Assembly: GCA_037892935.1 (NCBI GenBank)
Contig: JAYXKI010000001.1
Coordinates: forward strand, 186,001 to 250,000
DNA from: Phlebopus portentosus
Lineage: Eukaryota > Basidiomycota > Agaricomycetes > Boletales > Boletinellaceae
Direction of reading: 5' to 3'
Length of the DNA stretch: 64,000 nucleotides
Program-made: the position numbers and the translations under genes
The notes under the pieces: generated by a model
Told to the model about the DNA's origin: nothing
Database searches by the model: none
What the model saw: only the letters and a program-made list of their open reading frames with translations
In this document: in pieces, positions 12,830-24,667 of the stretch
Layout of the letters: the number at the start of each line of letters is the position of its first letter
How positions within the stretch are numbered: the first letter of the stretch is position 1

Positions 12830-15564
12830 ATGAGTGCGCAGTCCAAGCACACCACCTTTCAGTTTGGAGTATGGACAGTCGTCGTAACCCGGGCATCGTT
12901 CTCCATCCTCTCGTGGTTATCTCAAATCTACGATTATGTGTCGACGTCCGGGCGATCACGGGGTGCTCCGTCAACATCGAGCACAGAGAAAAGTAAAAGC
13001 TCTGTAGAAGGTGCTCCGTCCTCCTTGGATTTCATTTGTTGTCTAACTAAAGGTCCTTTTGCTTCAGGAAACGTGGAAGATAAGACAGGCGGACTTGCAC
13101 TGCTTACAGAACTCCGGACGTCAGCATATCTATACACCTTCCTAAAAGAAATATTCTTGCTTGCGCCGACACATTTTATCATTGAGATCTCATTGTACCT
13201 TTGGAACTTGGTGTCTGGAGTTCTGGAACTTTATTATTCAAATCGTCTTCTCAGCTTGGTACGACGTCTCGTTTCTAACTTTTCACTTCTCCTGACAGCA
13301 CCATTAGATTAGCCAAGGTCTGCAACATAGACACCTAGAGACTTCTTCCATCATATTGGCTCTAGCGTGCAAGATTTTTATAACCATTCTGTCAGAGTTC
13401 ATCTCAAACCGAGGGTGAGGAAACTGTAATCGTATTGCACTTTTATCACAGATTGATCACTGGCATCTAGCCGAAAATATACGATTGTCTTGCGTGAAAG
13501 AGTCAGGTTCCATTTCCTAGAAAAAGCGATGCATTGTGAGTATCTACGCAAGGTTCTCGTCCGTTGCCGGACTTGTAACAGAGAATTCGTTAGCCGTTTT
13601 GAATTTCGATCTGATGACTTTGGACGGTTGGTATCCCATACGATGACCAGGTCTGCTGTACTGACATCAGCACGAGCAGATCCGGAAGTGATCAGCAAAG
13701 TGACCAAGTACAGTCATGGCCTGATAGGACAGCGATCCGAAGCTTGGGACGCATTCTCCGAGATCATGGAGATAGTGACCCAGTTCTTCACTATCACATC
13801 CGAGTTGTCTCTCCTGCTCAGCCTGTCGCGGCACGGCTCATCGTTCACACTATCAATCCTGGTCGCTGTCATGCACCCTCTTATCGGTCGTCTTACGGAT
13901 AGCCTGTCTGATCGACGTTCGCTTACACTTTTATTTGAACACCAGAATCTGATGGATTTTTGCAGCGTTTATCGCCTTCTGCAGCAATCGCCATTTCTTA
14001 CGCATGGCTGCCTTGCACCGTCTCGCCTTCTATGATGAATTCAGACAGGATCGCATCAGCAATAATCTAGGACATTACATCGAGAAAGGTAAGCGCCTTC
14101 TTGACGGCATAGAAACAGATCCTGAGTATTCTCACTTCAATCAGAGTTCAAGAGGAGCAGAAAATCACTTTCCGACGTGAGTACTGAGGGAGCTTTTGGG
14201 CAATGGTACGACAACCAGCCCGTCTATGTCGGTGTTTTGAGTAGTCTTCGCTTTGACTGCTTTCTGGTGAGAACCTTTGTACGGTCGCATGTTCTACGTT
14301 GTCACTAACAATTTCTCCCAGATAATATTCGCTCTTCGAGTTCTATGGGATTTCAGTAATATCACACTAGATGACCTCATACTCGTGCAGCAAACCTCCC
14401 AGTCGGTGCAATCGTCGCTATTCGAGTTTCTCCTCTATTTCGAGAGAATTTCGGACCATCTGTCGACTATAAGAAGCATTTACTCCTTGGAGGACATCGA
14501 GAATACCATCAAGGAAGGCGATACGCCTTACCCGCTTCATTCGGAAGAGAGAAACTATTCTGGAGCTGAGATAGAGTTTCGGTCAGTGCTTAGGTTAACC
14601 ATCTTCAGCGAGTCTCTACTGAACGTTAGATTCATATACCTCAGAAATGTATCGTTTAGATACCCAGGAGGATATACAGATGCGCTTAGTGACGTGTCCT
14701 TCACCATCAAGCCAGGCCAACTGGTCGTGATTGTCGGGGCCAACGGAAGTGGGAAGACCTCCACAGTCAAGCTCCTCTCTAGACTGTATGACCCATTAGG
14801 TGGGGAGATCCTTCTTGACGGTAATCCACTTCCGTCATATAGACTAGAGGACATCCGTCGTTCCACAGCAGTCTTGTGTCAGGACCATCTTATTCTTCCT
14901 CTCTCACTCCGCGAGAATGTCGCGCTAGGTCTTCCGGAACGCGATGCGTCTGATGAGGAAATCACCGAGGCTATCCGCCAAGGTGGCGCCGTCAAGTTCG
15001 TGCACAAGCTGAAAGAAGGGCTGGAAACTGTGCTGCACCCTATCAGCACCATTTATACGTACGGAAATGTCAACGAAGAGATGAAAGCTGCTGCGAATGA
15101 AGCACAAGAAAGTTCAGACCTTTCGGGAGGAGAAACACAAAGGCTCTCAGCGTAAGTCTGTGGGTGGTTCTGACTCACTTCGAGAAGAATTCATTCAACT
15201 CTTTCAGCTCACGAACATTCATGAGACTCATGGGTGGAAACATCCGCCTATTGGTCGCAGATGAGCCTACGTCTGCACTTGATCCAGAAGGAGAGTATGA
15301 ACTATTCAAACGGCTTCGGGAGCATCGCGGTGGAAAAACCGTCATATTCATTACCCATCGTTTTGGCCATCTAACAAAATTCGCTGATCTAATCTTGTGA
15401 GCTCTCGACCCCTCTCCGCCCAAATTTTATGGCGACTTACGCTTTGTAGATGCTTAAAAGACGGTAGGCTCGTGGAGCAAGGAAGTCATGAGATGCTCAT
15501 GGAAGCAGACGGGGAGTATAAGAAACTGTATGACCTACAAGCAAGAGGGTTCGGCTTGGATTAG
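12830..15564 (+). CDS. ABC transporter, half-size ABCB-like, copy 1
   Basis: A transmembrane domain is followed by one nucleotide-binding domain (NBD), the half-transporter layout; substrate unknown. The NBD is complete: FRNVSFRYPGGYTDALSDVS, Walker A GANGSGKTST, Q-loop VLCQDHLILPLSLRENVALG, signature LSGGETQRLSA, Walker B IRLLVADEP with D-loop SALD, H-loop FITHRFGHL, ending LYDLQARGFGLD. The membrane part is split over several exons and is divergent (LYTFLKEIFLLAPTHFIIEI; ITSELSLLLSLSRHGSSF; ISNNLGHYIEKE), so the helix count is uncertain. The start ATG at 12830 gives MSAQSKHTTFQFGVWT; codons further up are not ATG. The first intron, about 12993-13067, has a clean CTAACT branch site. It is a close paralog of the gene at 16.7-19.5 kb and a more distant paralog of that at 53.2-55.9 kb. 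Confidence 0.83.
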
Positions 15565-15737
15565 AATACCCGATCAGAAGGAAAACCGTAATCTTGGAGC
15601 GTGTGCTGTTCAATGGTCAGCTCATGATAGTGAGAGTAAAATGATGATTACGATACTCACTAATGGTTATAATAGCCACCGTGGATCATTTTATGTTCAT
15701 ATTCTCAAGCTGACTCGTAGTATTCGTACAATAGCAA

Positions 15738-16170
15738 GTATAGTTCAGAGGTGGTCGCACGTAACCAAGAGACTGTGCATGTCGTTCCGCAGGCCTTGCC
15801 TGTTAATGTACCTTGGACGTGACGACTGGAAGCTACCCCGCTGCTAACAAGTTCAGTAAGACCCTCTAGTCCGTTGACCGGGAGAGGTATTTGCTGAAAG
15901 ACATAGCTCATCTCCAATGGTATGGATGATCGCTACATTCTTGACATGGAAATATGCTGCAACGACGGAGCCATTCACTAGTCATAACAAGTGCTGCATT
16001 CTGTGCTGACTTCTAAAAACAACTTCTGTGATTCCACATCTGGTGCCATTGTTGTATAGATGGGATGGGCAAGAAGTTTTTTACGCTTCCTTTACACGGG
16101 CAAGATCATGAAATAGTTCGAATATATGAGGCGGAGGAGAATTTCATTTTGATGACGCAAATATCGAAGG
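15738..16170 (-). pseudogene. Truncated TTI1 relic from segmental duplication
   Basis: This stretch matches two separate parts of TTI1 in the same orientation. Bases about 15738-15980 resemble 11117-11372: the minus strand still reads NGLEGLTELVSSG and VSWLRATTSEL, against NGLEDLTELVSSE and ASWLRATSSQL in the intact gene. From about 15995 the match jumps to 12125-12290, which covers exon 1 (the ATG region GGTGCCAT...) and the upstream promoter. About 750 bp in between is missing and the frame is broken. It is a non-functional remnant that marks the left end of the duplicated ABC unit. Confidence 0.85.
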
Positions 16171-16739
16171 TCAAAGAAAGAAATGGGTCTTATTACTTAA
16201 CTCAGAATATTACATGCTTACAAATTAGCTCCCACGCCCTCAAAGGATCGGTACCGGTGCTGATTGATTAATTGATCTCAATCTCCTCTTTGATGCTCAA
16301 CCAAGGACTGTGCCCGCAGGCTCGCAGGTGCCGACCTACAGTGCAATTGAACTGTGGCGAGTGGCGATGGCGCACATCCATACCTCCGTTTACGCCGGAT
16401 CGGATAAGGAATGAGTTTGACTTGTCTACGAGTGGCCGATATCTTTAAGTCGAGATTAAAATTGATTAAATCCGCTCCAGGCGTGCCGCGTTATGTTGTA
16501 CGTATGGATAATCTACCTTGAATTTGTAGTCCAAGTCACTTTCTGGTCGTGACATAGTCGCTCGATGTCCGGCTAGGACCCCATCTGACTCGGCTTGACG
16601 ACAATGACTTGTTTATCCGTTCAACCCGGCATAGGTGCGGCTATGTAAAACACACATCCCTGCTTCCATACCCTTCTAAGCGCCGTAACAACCTACAAAA
16701 TGGAGGAATCTTCCTTCTCAAGCTTCCTCGTTGCTCCTC

Positions 16740-19471
16740 ATGAGTGCGAAGTCCAAGTACACCACCGTTCAGCTTGGGATATGGACAGTCGTCGTAACCC
16801 GGGCATCAAACCCCGTCCTTTCGTGGCTATGCAAAATCTGCAATTATATATGGACATTTGGGAAAACACCGATCGCTCCATCGAGCTCTGAGAAGAGTAA
16901 AAGCTTTGTGAAAGGTGGTTCATCTCCCTCGAACCTCATTTGTTGTCTGACCAAACGTTCTCTTGCTCCAGGAAATGTGAAAAATAAGACCGGCGGACTT
17001 GCGGTTCTCACCGAACTCCGCGCCTCAGGATATCTCTACGTATTCTTGAAAGAGATATATTTGCTTGCACCGACGCATTTTACCGTTGAGATTTTATTGA
17101 GCCTTTGGAAGATGGCGTCCGGATCGCTGGAGCTTTATTTTTCGAATCGTCTCCTTAGTTTTGTGCGACGTCTCGATTATAATCCACTACCTCTCCTGAC
17201 CGTACAATTAGATTAGCCGAGGCCTACAGGAAAGAAACTTAGAGGCTTCTTCTCTCATATTGGCTCTATTATGCAAAATTTTGATATCCGTTATGTCAGA
17301 GTTCATATCTAAAACAGGGTGAGCAAACTCAAATAATATCGTATTTTTATCAGAGACTCACCACTGGCATCTAGCCGCAAATACACTGTCGTTTTGCGTG
17401 AACGGGTGAAGTTTCATTTCCTAGAAAAAGCGATGCACTGTGAGTATGTAAACGAAGCCCCTGTTCATGGCCGGACTTATAGCAGAGAATCCATCAGCCG
17501 TTTTGAATTTTGATCTGATGACTTTGGACGGTTTGTGACTCATACGATAGCATGATTTCCCTTACTGACTTCCAGGCGGTCAGATCCGGAAGTGAGTAGC
17601 AAATTGGGAAGCTGCAGTCATGACCCGATAGGACAGCGATCGGAAGCTTGGGAAGCGTTCTCCGAAATCATGGAGATGTTGACCCAGTTTTTCACTATCG
17701 CATCCGAGCTGTCGCTCATGATCAGCCTGTCGCGACGCAGTTCAGCATTAACGCTAGCAATCCTAGTCGCTTCCATACACCCTCTTGTCAATAGCCTTAC
17801 CGATCGCCTATATGAACGATGTACGTCTATAATTCTACTTTGACGACGTCAGCATCTAATGCGACCTGCAGCGTTTATTGCTTTCTGCAGCAATCATCAC
17901 GTCTTACGTATGAGCGCTTTGCACCGTCTCACCTTCAACGATGAATTCAGACAGGATCGCATCAGCAATAATTTAGGGCACTACATCGAGAAAGGTAACC
18001 GTGTTCTTAATGGCATTAAAACGGAGGCTGACCATCATCGCTGCGACCAGAATTTAAGAAGAGTAGAAGCTTACTTGCAGAACGAAATACAGAGGATGCG
18101 TATGAACAATGGGAAGACAACCAATCTATTCATGTCAAAGTTTTGAGTAGTCTTGGTTTTGACTACTTCCTAGTGAAAACTTTCTCATTATCTTACTTTA
18201 TGCTATTACTGACTATTCCTCACAGATAATTTTCACTCTTCGAGTTCTGTGGGATCACAGCAATATCACACTAGATGATCTCATACTCGTACAGCAAACC
18301 TCGCGGTCGGTACAATATTCGCTATTCCAACTTCTATTCTGTTTCAAGAGGATGTCGGACCATCTCGTTACTCTTAGGAACATTTACGCATTGGAAGGCG
18401 TCGAGAATACAATCAAGGAAGGTGATACTCCATACCCTTTCTTTTCGGAGGACAGAAAATGTTCTGGGGCTGAAGTAAAGTTTCGGTGGGTGCTAAGATC
18501 AGCCATCTTCGTCAACGAGTCTACAAATCCCGGACTTATATATATGTAACTTAGAAACGTATCGTTCAAGTACCCGAGAGGGGATACGGATGTGCTCAGC
18601 AACGTTTCCTTCACCATCAAGCCAGGCCAACTGGCCGTGATTGTCGGAGTCAACGGAAGCGGGAAGACCTCCACAATCAAGCTCCTATCGAGATTGTATG
18701 ACCCAACGGGTGGGGAGATCCTTCTTGACGGCAATCCGCTTCCGTCATATAGACTGGAGGATATTCGACGCTCCACGGCAATTCTGTGCCAGGACCATCC
18801 GATCCTCCCACTCTCACTCCGCGAGAATGTCACGCTTGGTCTTCCAGAACGTGATGCGACTGATGAGGAAATCGGGGAAGCTATTGACCAAGGTGGCGCC
18901 GTCAAGTTCGTGCATAAGCTAACACAAGGGATTGAGACTGTGCTACATCCTATCACCACTACGGTTACAAATGGAAAGGTCGATGAAGAGATGAAAGCGG
19001 TAGCAGGTGAAACACAAGAAAGATCAGACCTCTCAGGAGGAGAAACTCAGAGGCTTTCAGCGTAAGTCTCTGTAGGCTCTTCTGAGTTAGTGAAGGTCTC
19101 ATGAAAACTTCACAGATCCCGAACTTTCATGAGGCTGATGGGTGGGAACATCCGTCTGCTGATCGCGGATGAGCCTACGTCTGCACTTGATCCAGTGGGA
19201 GAGTATGAACTATTCAAACGGCTTCGGGAGCATCGCGGTGGAAAAACCGTCATATTCATTACCCATCGTTTTGGCCATCTAACAAAATTCGCTGATCTAA
19301 TCTTGTGAGCTCTTGACCCCTCACCACCTCATTTTCGACTAATTTACGTTTTGTAGATGTTTGAAGGACGGCAGGCTCGTGGAGCAAGGAAGTCATGAGA
19401 TGCTCATGGAAGCAAACGGGGAGTATAAGAAACTGTATGACCTACAAGCAAGAGGGTTTAGGTTGGATTAG
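16740..19471 (+). CDS. ABC transporter, half-size ABCB-like, copy 2
   Basis: This is a tandem paralog of the gene at 12.83-15.56 kb with the same exon plan. It starts MSAKSKYTTVQLGIWT (ATG 16740). Membrane-part exons include LYVFLKEIYLLAPTHFTVEI, IASELSLMISLSRRSSAL and QDRISNNLGHYIEK. The NBD has Walker A GVNGSGKTST, Q-loop ILCQDHPILPLSLRENV, signature LSGGETQRLSA, Walker B IRLLIADEP plus SALD, and H-loop FITHRFGHL, ending LYDLQARGFRLD. A stop codon just before the NBD (about 18547) lies inside an intron (TTTCG|GTGGGT...ACTTAG|AAACG), so the gene looks intact. A 116-bp tract is identical to copy 1 while its surroundings differ, suggesting gene conversion. Substrate unknown. Confidence 0.82.
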
Positions 19472-19696
19472 AATATCCAAAAAAGGAGAAACCGTAGTCT
19501 TCGCGTACCCTATTCGATAGCTATTCAGTAATAGTTTATTTATGGTTAGGGCGCCTTCGGATGGTTACACCGGCCACTCATCATGGATCATTTTCTATTT
19601 ATATTCTCAGGCTGCAGTGCTCGTACAATAAATAAGACCCCGACGAGTATTCTTGAGTTCCACAACAAAGGAACAGAGGAGTGTGTTCCCTCAAAT

Positions 19697-20348
19697 CTAC
19701 TTCTGCGTCGCCTGAAATTGTGGAATACGAAACTCCGCCTCCAGTTCAGTTCCCCCTATTTTCGCTTTCTGGGATGCTGCAAAGGAGAAAGCTTCAGCGC
19801 TGAATCTGGCTGAACGGACTAGGAAAGCGAAGCCTACGCAGCATCACGCAGTACATGCGTGCCCATTCGGTACCTTCATTATGCCATGCATGGATCGTTC
19901 CGCGTTGAATCACAACGTCCCCTGGGCGCAAATCGACACGCTTATCATCATCAAGGATCAATGTGAGCTGTCCATGCGTGAGGACGGCGTAGTCAAAGGT
20001 AACCGTTCGATGAAATGGCTAAAAAGCCGCGAACTATAGATAGGTCGCTTAAACAACGACGAGAAACGTCCTAGGCCTTACCGATTTCTGGCCAGGCGGT
20101 ATGTCGCTGACTTTGAACGAGCTTCCTTCGGATGGACAATGTTCGTTCGGATGATCTTTTGTCAAGTCTTTGAAAACAATGTCGTTTGGCGCTGGCGCCG
20201 CATCGGTCCAGAACAAGTCAGAGAAGATCGTCCTCGACCCGCGAAACGGATATTGTTCAATTGGTACATCATCTACGACTATTGCCTTGCCTTCGGGCGT
20301 ATGTCCAGTCACAATTCGACGTACGGGGGGAAGATTTGAGCCGGACAT
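19697..20348 (-). CDS. Small cupin-domain protein, copy 1
   Basis: This is a single-domain cupin (conserved beta-barrel) of about 170 residues. N-terminal exon: MSGSNLPPVRRIVTGHTPEG, then DDVPIEQYPFRGSRTIF and VSDIPPGQKS. After an intron the barrel core reads LTHGQLTLILDDDKRVDLRPGD-type sequence and QRGTIHAWHNEGTEWARM, with the typical PGD turn and the His and Asn of cupin motif 2. Motif 1 lacks the full set of metal ligands. The last exon, after an intron whose unspliced reading would stop at 19794, encodes SQKAKIGGTELEAEF and ends at 19697. No signal peptide, so probably cytosolic. Some basidiomycete relatives occur beside metabolic genes, but no substrate can be inferred. It is head to head with the DUF6534 group, with a broken copy in between. 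Confidence 0.8.
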
Positions 20349-20742
20349 TTGAGGACACTTGGACAGTTGTGAAGTAGTTATTGGTGTAGAAAGGGTGAAC
20401 GCTTCTGTCTTTTGAGACTCCGGCTTGCCTGAAATTTATAAGAGACATTCAATATAAATCTCGCCCTAGCTCGCATCAGCGCCGCTCATAATACTGCATC
20501 TCCGTACCAGTGAGCACTCCGCTAAGCGAAAAATCGGGCGCTGATGAAGACACAACAGGGCACAGCGAACTGTCAATCTGCGAGACAAAAATAACCACTT
20601 TACGCCCGAAATAAACTGGAGCGTCCAGTCGGCATATTTTCACACAAAGGCAAGACTGTATCAATCTTTTCAATCGTAATATATCATTGCGGTAACACGC
20701 CATACCCACTTTTTTCGTAGAATCAACGTGAAATAAGAGTCG

Positions 20743-21385
20743 CTATTTCTGCAAAGCTTGTGATTGCGGCACACGAAACCCTTCATCTGGTTCACCCTCT
20801 CCTATCTTTACTTTCTGGGATGCTACCAAGTAGATCTTGATACCGAGCTCGGCTCAACATATGCGTATGTGCCCATTTGGTACCTTCATTATGCCATGCA
20901 TGGATCGTTCTGCGCTGGATAACGACGTCTTCTAGACGCAGGTCGACGTGATTATCGTCATCGAGGGTTAGCGTAAGCTGACCATGGGTGAGGATGATAT
21001 AATTAAACATGACCGTCCGCTAGACCGAGAACAAATGGTACTCGTAAGTCCATCAATGAGAGTTTCAATAGTTCTCAAAAGCATGTACTCACCGATTGAT
21101 GACCGGGCGGAAGGTCAGTGATCTTGAATGAGCTTCCCTTGGATAGATGAATTTCATTGCGATGCTCCTGCGCTAGGTATTTAAAATCCAACGCCGTTCG
21201 GACGTGGGAACTTGGTCTAGAACAACAACAAAAAATGCGTCTTTGCTCCGTGAACGAGGTACGGTTCGGCTGGCGCATCTTGCCGAACTATTGGCTTTGC
21301 TTCCACCGTGTGTCCAGTTACAACTCGACGGACAGAAGAAAGAGTTGGACGTTGCGGACATCTCTTTTGTTGTATGGTTGCATGA
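20743..21385 (-). pseudogene. Cupin pseudogene, copy 2
   Basis: A tandem copy of the neighbouring cupin with several lesions. The reading frame of the conserved VRRVVTGHTVEAKP segment is shifted from the upstream ATG at about 21370. Where the intact paralogs have a Trp (FWTD) this copy has TAG (about 21213), and a further frameshift follows before KYLAQEHRNEIHLSKGSSFK. The C-terminal barrel exon (LTHGQLTLTLDDDNHVDLRL, RTIHAWHNEGTKWAH) and the last exon (SQKVKIGEGEPDEGF, stop at 20743) are still readable, so decay is fairly recent. Confidence 0.82.
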
Positions 21386-21442
21386 AGTATCGAGCAAGAG
21401 GTATGTTTTAAGGATACAGAGCCTGGATGTTGAGTGGGCGGC

Positions 21443-21572
21443 CATCGCAAAATTCTGCACGGGTTTATAACCGCGTATGGCGATTTATAAGAAATTATAA
21501 CTGATTATGAGAGCTCATAAGGCAAAATACACCGCCATATGCGGTTATAAACTCATGCAGAATTTTGCGATG
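21443..21572. mobile_element. MITE-like short inverted-repeat element
   Basis: About 130 bp flanked by near-perfect terminal inverted repeats of roughly 40 bp. The left arm begins CATCGCAAAATTCTGCA, the right arm ends TGCAGAATTTTGCGATG, and both continue through TTTATAACCG. The centre is AT-rich with short TTATAA repeats. It has no coding capacity. It sits immediately upstream of the cupin pseudogene. A target-site duplication could not be fixed because the arms extend with few mismatches into the flanks (GGC/GCC). Confidence 0.75.
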
Positions 21573-21639
21573 CGCCATTGCTGGAAAATTATAACTTTCT
21601 GCAATTTTGGTTCGCGGGCCCAGTAGTCGACTCGAACGT

Positions 21640-22010
21640 CCTAGATTTTGTACAGGAAGGTATTGTCCAATATTCTAAATTAGAATAACTTGTGTCATTT
21701 CATTCACATCTCTTTGAGCCGGGTTTCAAAATTTTCGCATGCGACTTCTGTTGATCTTGAAGATGTATAAGTAAGAAGATTCATTACGTAACTCAGAGAA
21801 GATTCAAATTTGTCCGGCGTCATTACAACCTTGTGATCTTTCTCGCAGGCTACATCCTTCTCGTTCATAATCAATCATCAAGCTCAGGTCCTAAATGAAT
21901 TATGAGCTCCTTGCGATAAGCCCCTTGCGATAATAACAGGAACGCTTTTGACTCATCCATATTAGGCAATTAATATGACTATGAATCGGAGTCTCCGGAC
22001 GCTGACATTT
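21640..22010. repeat. Duplicated promoter segment, copy 1
   Basis: This resembles 24905-25285 in the same orientation over roughly 370 bp. Shared landmarks in order are GACAATTCGAACG-like (GACTCGAACGTCC here), TCTCTTTGAGCCG/TTTCTCTGAGCCG, AACTCAGAGAAGATT/AATTCAGAGAAGATT, GGCTACATCCTTCTC, GACTCATCC and GGCAATTAATATGA/GGCAATTAAAATGA. It lies upstream of the first DUF6534 gene and is interpreted as its ancestral promoter region, now separated from the gene by a foldback insertion. Confidence 0.6.
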
Positions 22011-22086
22011 ATCGAACTCGGTACATGGCCGAATCGAATCCCGGCCTATTCTATTGATCCCAGATGGGACCTTGAAGACCGCTTTA

Positions 22087-22810
22087 CAGGATATTCCATA
22101 ATAATTTGGTCACGTGACTTTCAGCCCTCCTATACCTCAAAGCACAAAATATCATATCTCACCCAATACGTATCCTTTTTGCGTGATCTAAGTTGCTAAA
22201 TTCATCTCTAGCTCTCAGCTTGCATATTTCATTTTGAATAGAAAAAATGGTGCAGAAATGGCTCTGGAAATTTGCAAAAGGCCGATTTTGAACTCCTTCC
22301 TCTCCTGCATTTTTCCTGACCTCAGAATATGTTGTCCAACTCCCCAGACCAGTCCAAAATGATAAGATGACTTTATTATGAAATTTCAAAGTGAGTTGGA
22401 GCTTGGTTGTGTGCTGAATATGCCTGGCTGGGGCATGCCTGAACTGCCATTCTCTCCCTGAGTCTTCAGGCTCCAGGAAGAGCCATTCCTGTCCAGATTC
22501 ATGCATGAAAAATCATGAGAAATGTACTAGAGTATATTTGAGCATCATCTGGAGCTGTACAGCAAGTTTTGAGGTCAGGAAAAAATGGAAGAGAGAAAGA
22601 TGCTCAAAATCGACCTTTGCGACATTCCCGGACTTTCTGCCCCAATTTATCCCATTCAGAATGGAATATGAAAGCAGAGATCAAAAACTGAATTTAGAAA
22701 TTTAGATCACGCAAAACCGTTGATTACTCATAGAGATATGATTTATTTTGTGTTTTGAGGTACCAGAGGGCCGAAAGTCACGTGCCCAAATTATTATGAT
22801 ATTTCCTTAT
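22087..22810. mobile_element. Foldback (long inverted repeat) element
   Basis: Two arms of about 260 bp face each other around a centre near 22440. The left arm contains CCATAATAATTTGGTCACGTGACTTT, then TGCGTGATCTAAG and TTTTCCTGACCTCA. The right arm read in reverse complement gives CATAATAATTTGGGCACGTGACTTTC, then TGCGTGATCTAAAT and TTTTTCCTGACCTCAAA in the same order. The arms are imperfect, so the insertion is not new. No transposase is encoded. It lies between the duplicated promoter segment and the first DUF6534 gene. Confidence 0.7.
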
Positions 22811-22939
22811 GGAATTTCGTATAATATATAACATTGGTTCCATCCTTACTTTTCTATCCCATAAAGCTTGATGCCTTCTGCTCACGCTTCATGGCACACC
22901 TCATTTGCGATTGCACGTCGTGCACCTCTCCGATCTCTC

Positions 22940-24667
22940 ATGTCTTCTGTGAACGAGGTCGCCATACAGCTGCGTGCTTCGGACATTCACTTAGGTAATA
23001 CGCTTGGTGCAGAACTCATTAGTCTTATATTCTCTGCCATGTGAGTGTATCATTTCTTATACCGCCCAGCCTCTGAAGTAACGGAAAATCCTGTTGTTTG
23101 TCAGTCTCTTTGGCATAATTAACGTTCAGGTTCACATTTATTATCAGAGCACAAAGGACGAACCTAGATTTTTAAAATGGATGGTGAGCTTTTCCAATAA
23201 TTTTGCGTAGCAGGTTTTTTGAACAGAGAGCATCTAGATAGCGTTCGTATGGTAAGAAATCTTCAACATATTCCGTTTTTTTTCATCGCTTCAATGAAAC
23301 CATCTAGGTTGCTCAATGCCTTCCTGTTTGCTCTGACATCATATTATGACTATCTTACATTCGTGACGCACTTTTCCGACCTGACAGTCATCGGTCAAGT
23401 TCCTTGGTGCTTGAGCGTACGTCATTCGAATCCATACCTCCACTTCTTCTTTGACCTATTACATTGATCAGCTCTTTTCTGCCATTTCGGTACGCAAATA
23501 AATTTACTCGGTATACAGGCGCGGCCATTCATCCAGCTTTATTTCAGGAAATCAGCCTCTTCATCATCCGTTTGTACGTAATTCGAGCATTGCATTGTGG
23601 TTTGTGGGACTTATGAATTGATTCATATCGTAGATTCTACACACGGCGCATCTGGATCAGTAAGTCAACGTACTACACTAACGTGAAAACCTCTGAATTC
23701 ATCCTATAGTGAGCGATCGAAACCTGATTTTGACGGTTACAGCGGTTCGTGAGCTAGTCGTACTGTTCTGCACAATATTCATGGATCTTGCGAACGAAGA
23801 TGACATTAAATCTGATGGCATTCAGTATGAGTTTGATCATAAACTTGTAGTTGGCCATTCTTCTAACCTTTCCCAACAGCTTTCAATATCATTTTCGCTT
23901 CTCAACTGTAAGGTTTCGTTTCCATGCCCTATCCATCTTTCTAACGCAAAGAAATCGTGAAAACCAGATTCTCTGTCGAGTCATTTTCCGATGTCTCGAA
24001 ATTCTCTGTATGTTCTCAGAACGTCAAAAGAAGAGAATGTCAGCTTACAATCGCAAAGTGGTTAATGTTAACGGGCAATGCGATTGCCGCCGTCGCTGAT
24101 TTGTGGAATGCAATCCCACTTTGCTATTTTCTGAGAAGGGGTAAATCTGGACTTCACAAGTGAGTCCCATCGATTTACTTACAAGGAACGCAAGTAACAC
24201 TTGGCTATAGAACTGACACTGTGATCAATAAATTGATGGTATATATCGTCGGCACCGGACTCCTTACAAGTATGGCGGCGCTGACATGCTTCATTACGGT
24301 ATGGGACTACAATTCTTCTGACTGATAAAGTACACTTATGGGATGCCAATTGAAGTATGCCACAATGCCGAAAAATCTGATTTACGTTGCAACCTACTCT
24401 TGCGTTTCATCTCGTGCGTTCTCTTGACCTGCTTAAGGATACAGCCGAATCAAAACAGTTGATATGCTTTTAGTGTATTTCAACGCCATGCTCGCATCAG
24501 TCAATTCTCGCGAACGACTTCTTAATGAATGGGTTGACGCAAGCACAACCGTAAACTTTGAAACATGGCGCGTCGCCAGTCCTCCGGCTCGGATGATTTC
24601 GGACAGTAACGTCTATTCTTCGGTCTCAAATCCCCAGTCCGAATTGCTAACAAGGGAAGACCTATGA
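22940..24667 (+). CDS. DUF6534-type multi-pass membrane protein, copy A
   Basis: This belongs to the basidiomycete-expanded family of about seven-helix proteins with a C-terminal DUF6534 domain; function unknown. Exon 1 has GNTLGAELISLIFSA. Spliced on are LFGIINVQVHIYYQST, a 14-nt exon at 23238-23251, LLNAFLFALTSYYDYLTF, an 18-nt exon, EISLFIIRL, FYTRRIWI, and the DUF6534 core DLWNAIPLCYFLRRGKSG and TDTVINKLMVYIVGTGLLTS, then VYFNAMLASVNSRERL. The tail is Ser/Glu-rich and ends LLTREDL. The start MSSVNEVAIQ matches that of copy C; an in-frame ATG at 22871 is an alternative. The long stretch 23760-24060 is the least certain. Probably intact. Confidence 0.68.

Noticed and set aside
18490..18560. 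Stop codon just before the NBD of ABC copy 2
   Set aside because: It lies in an intron at the same position as in copy 1, with good donor and acceptor.
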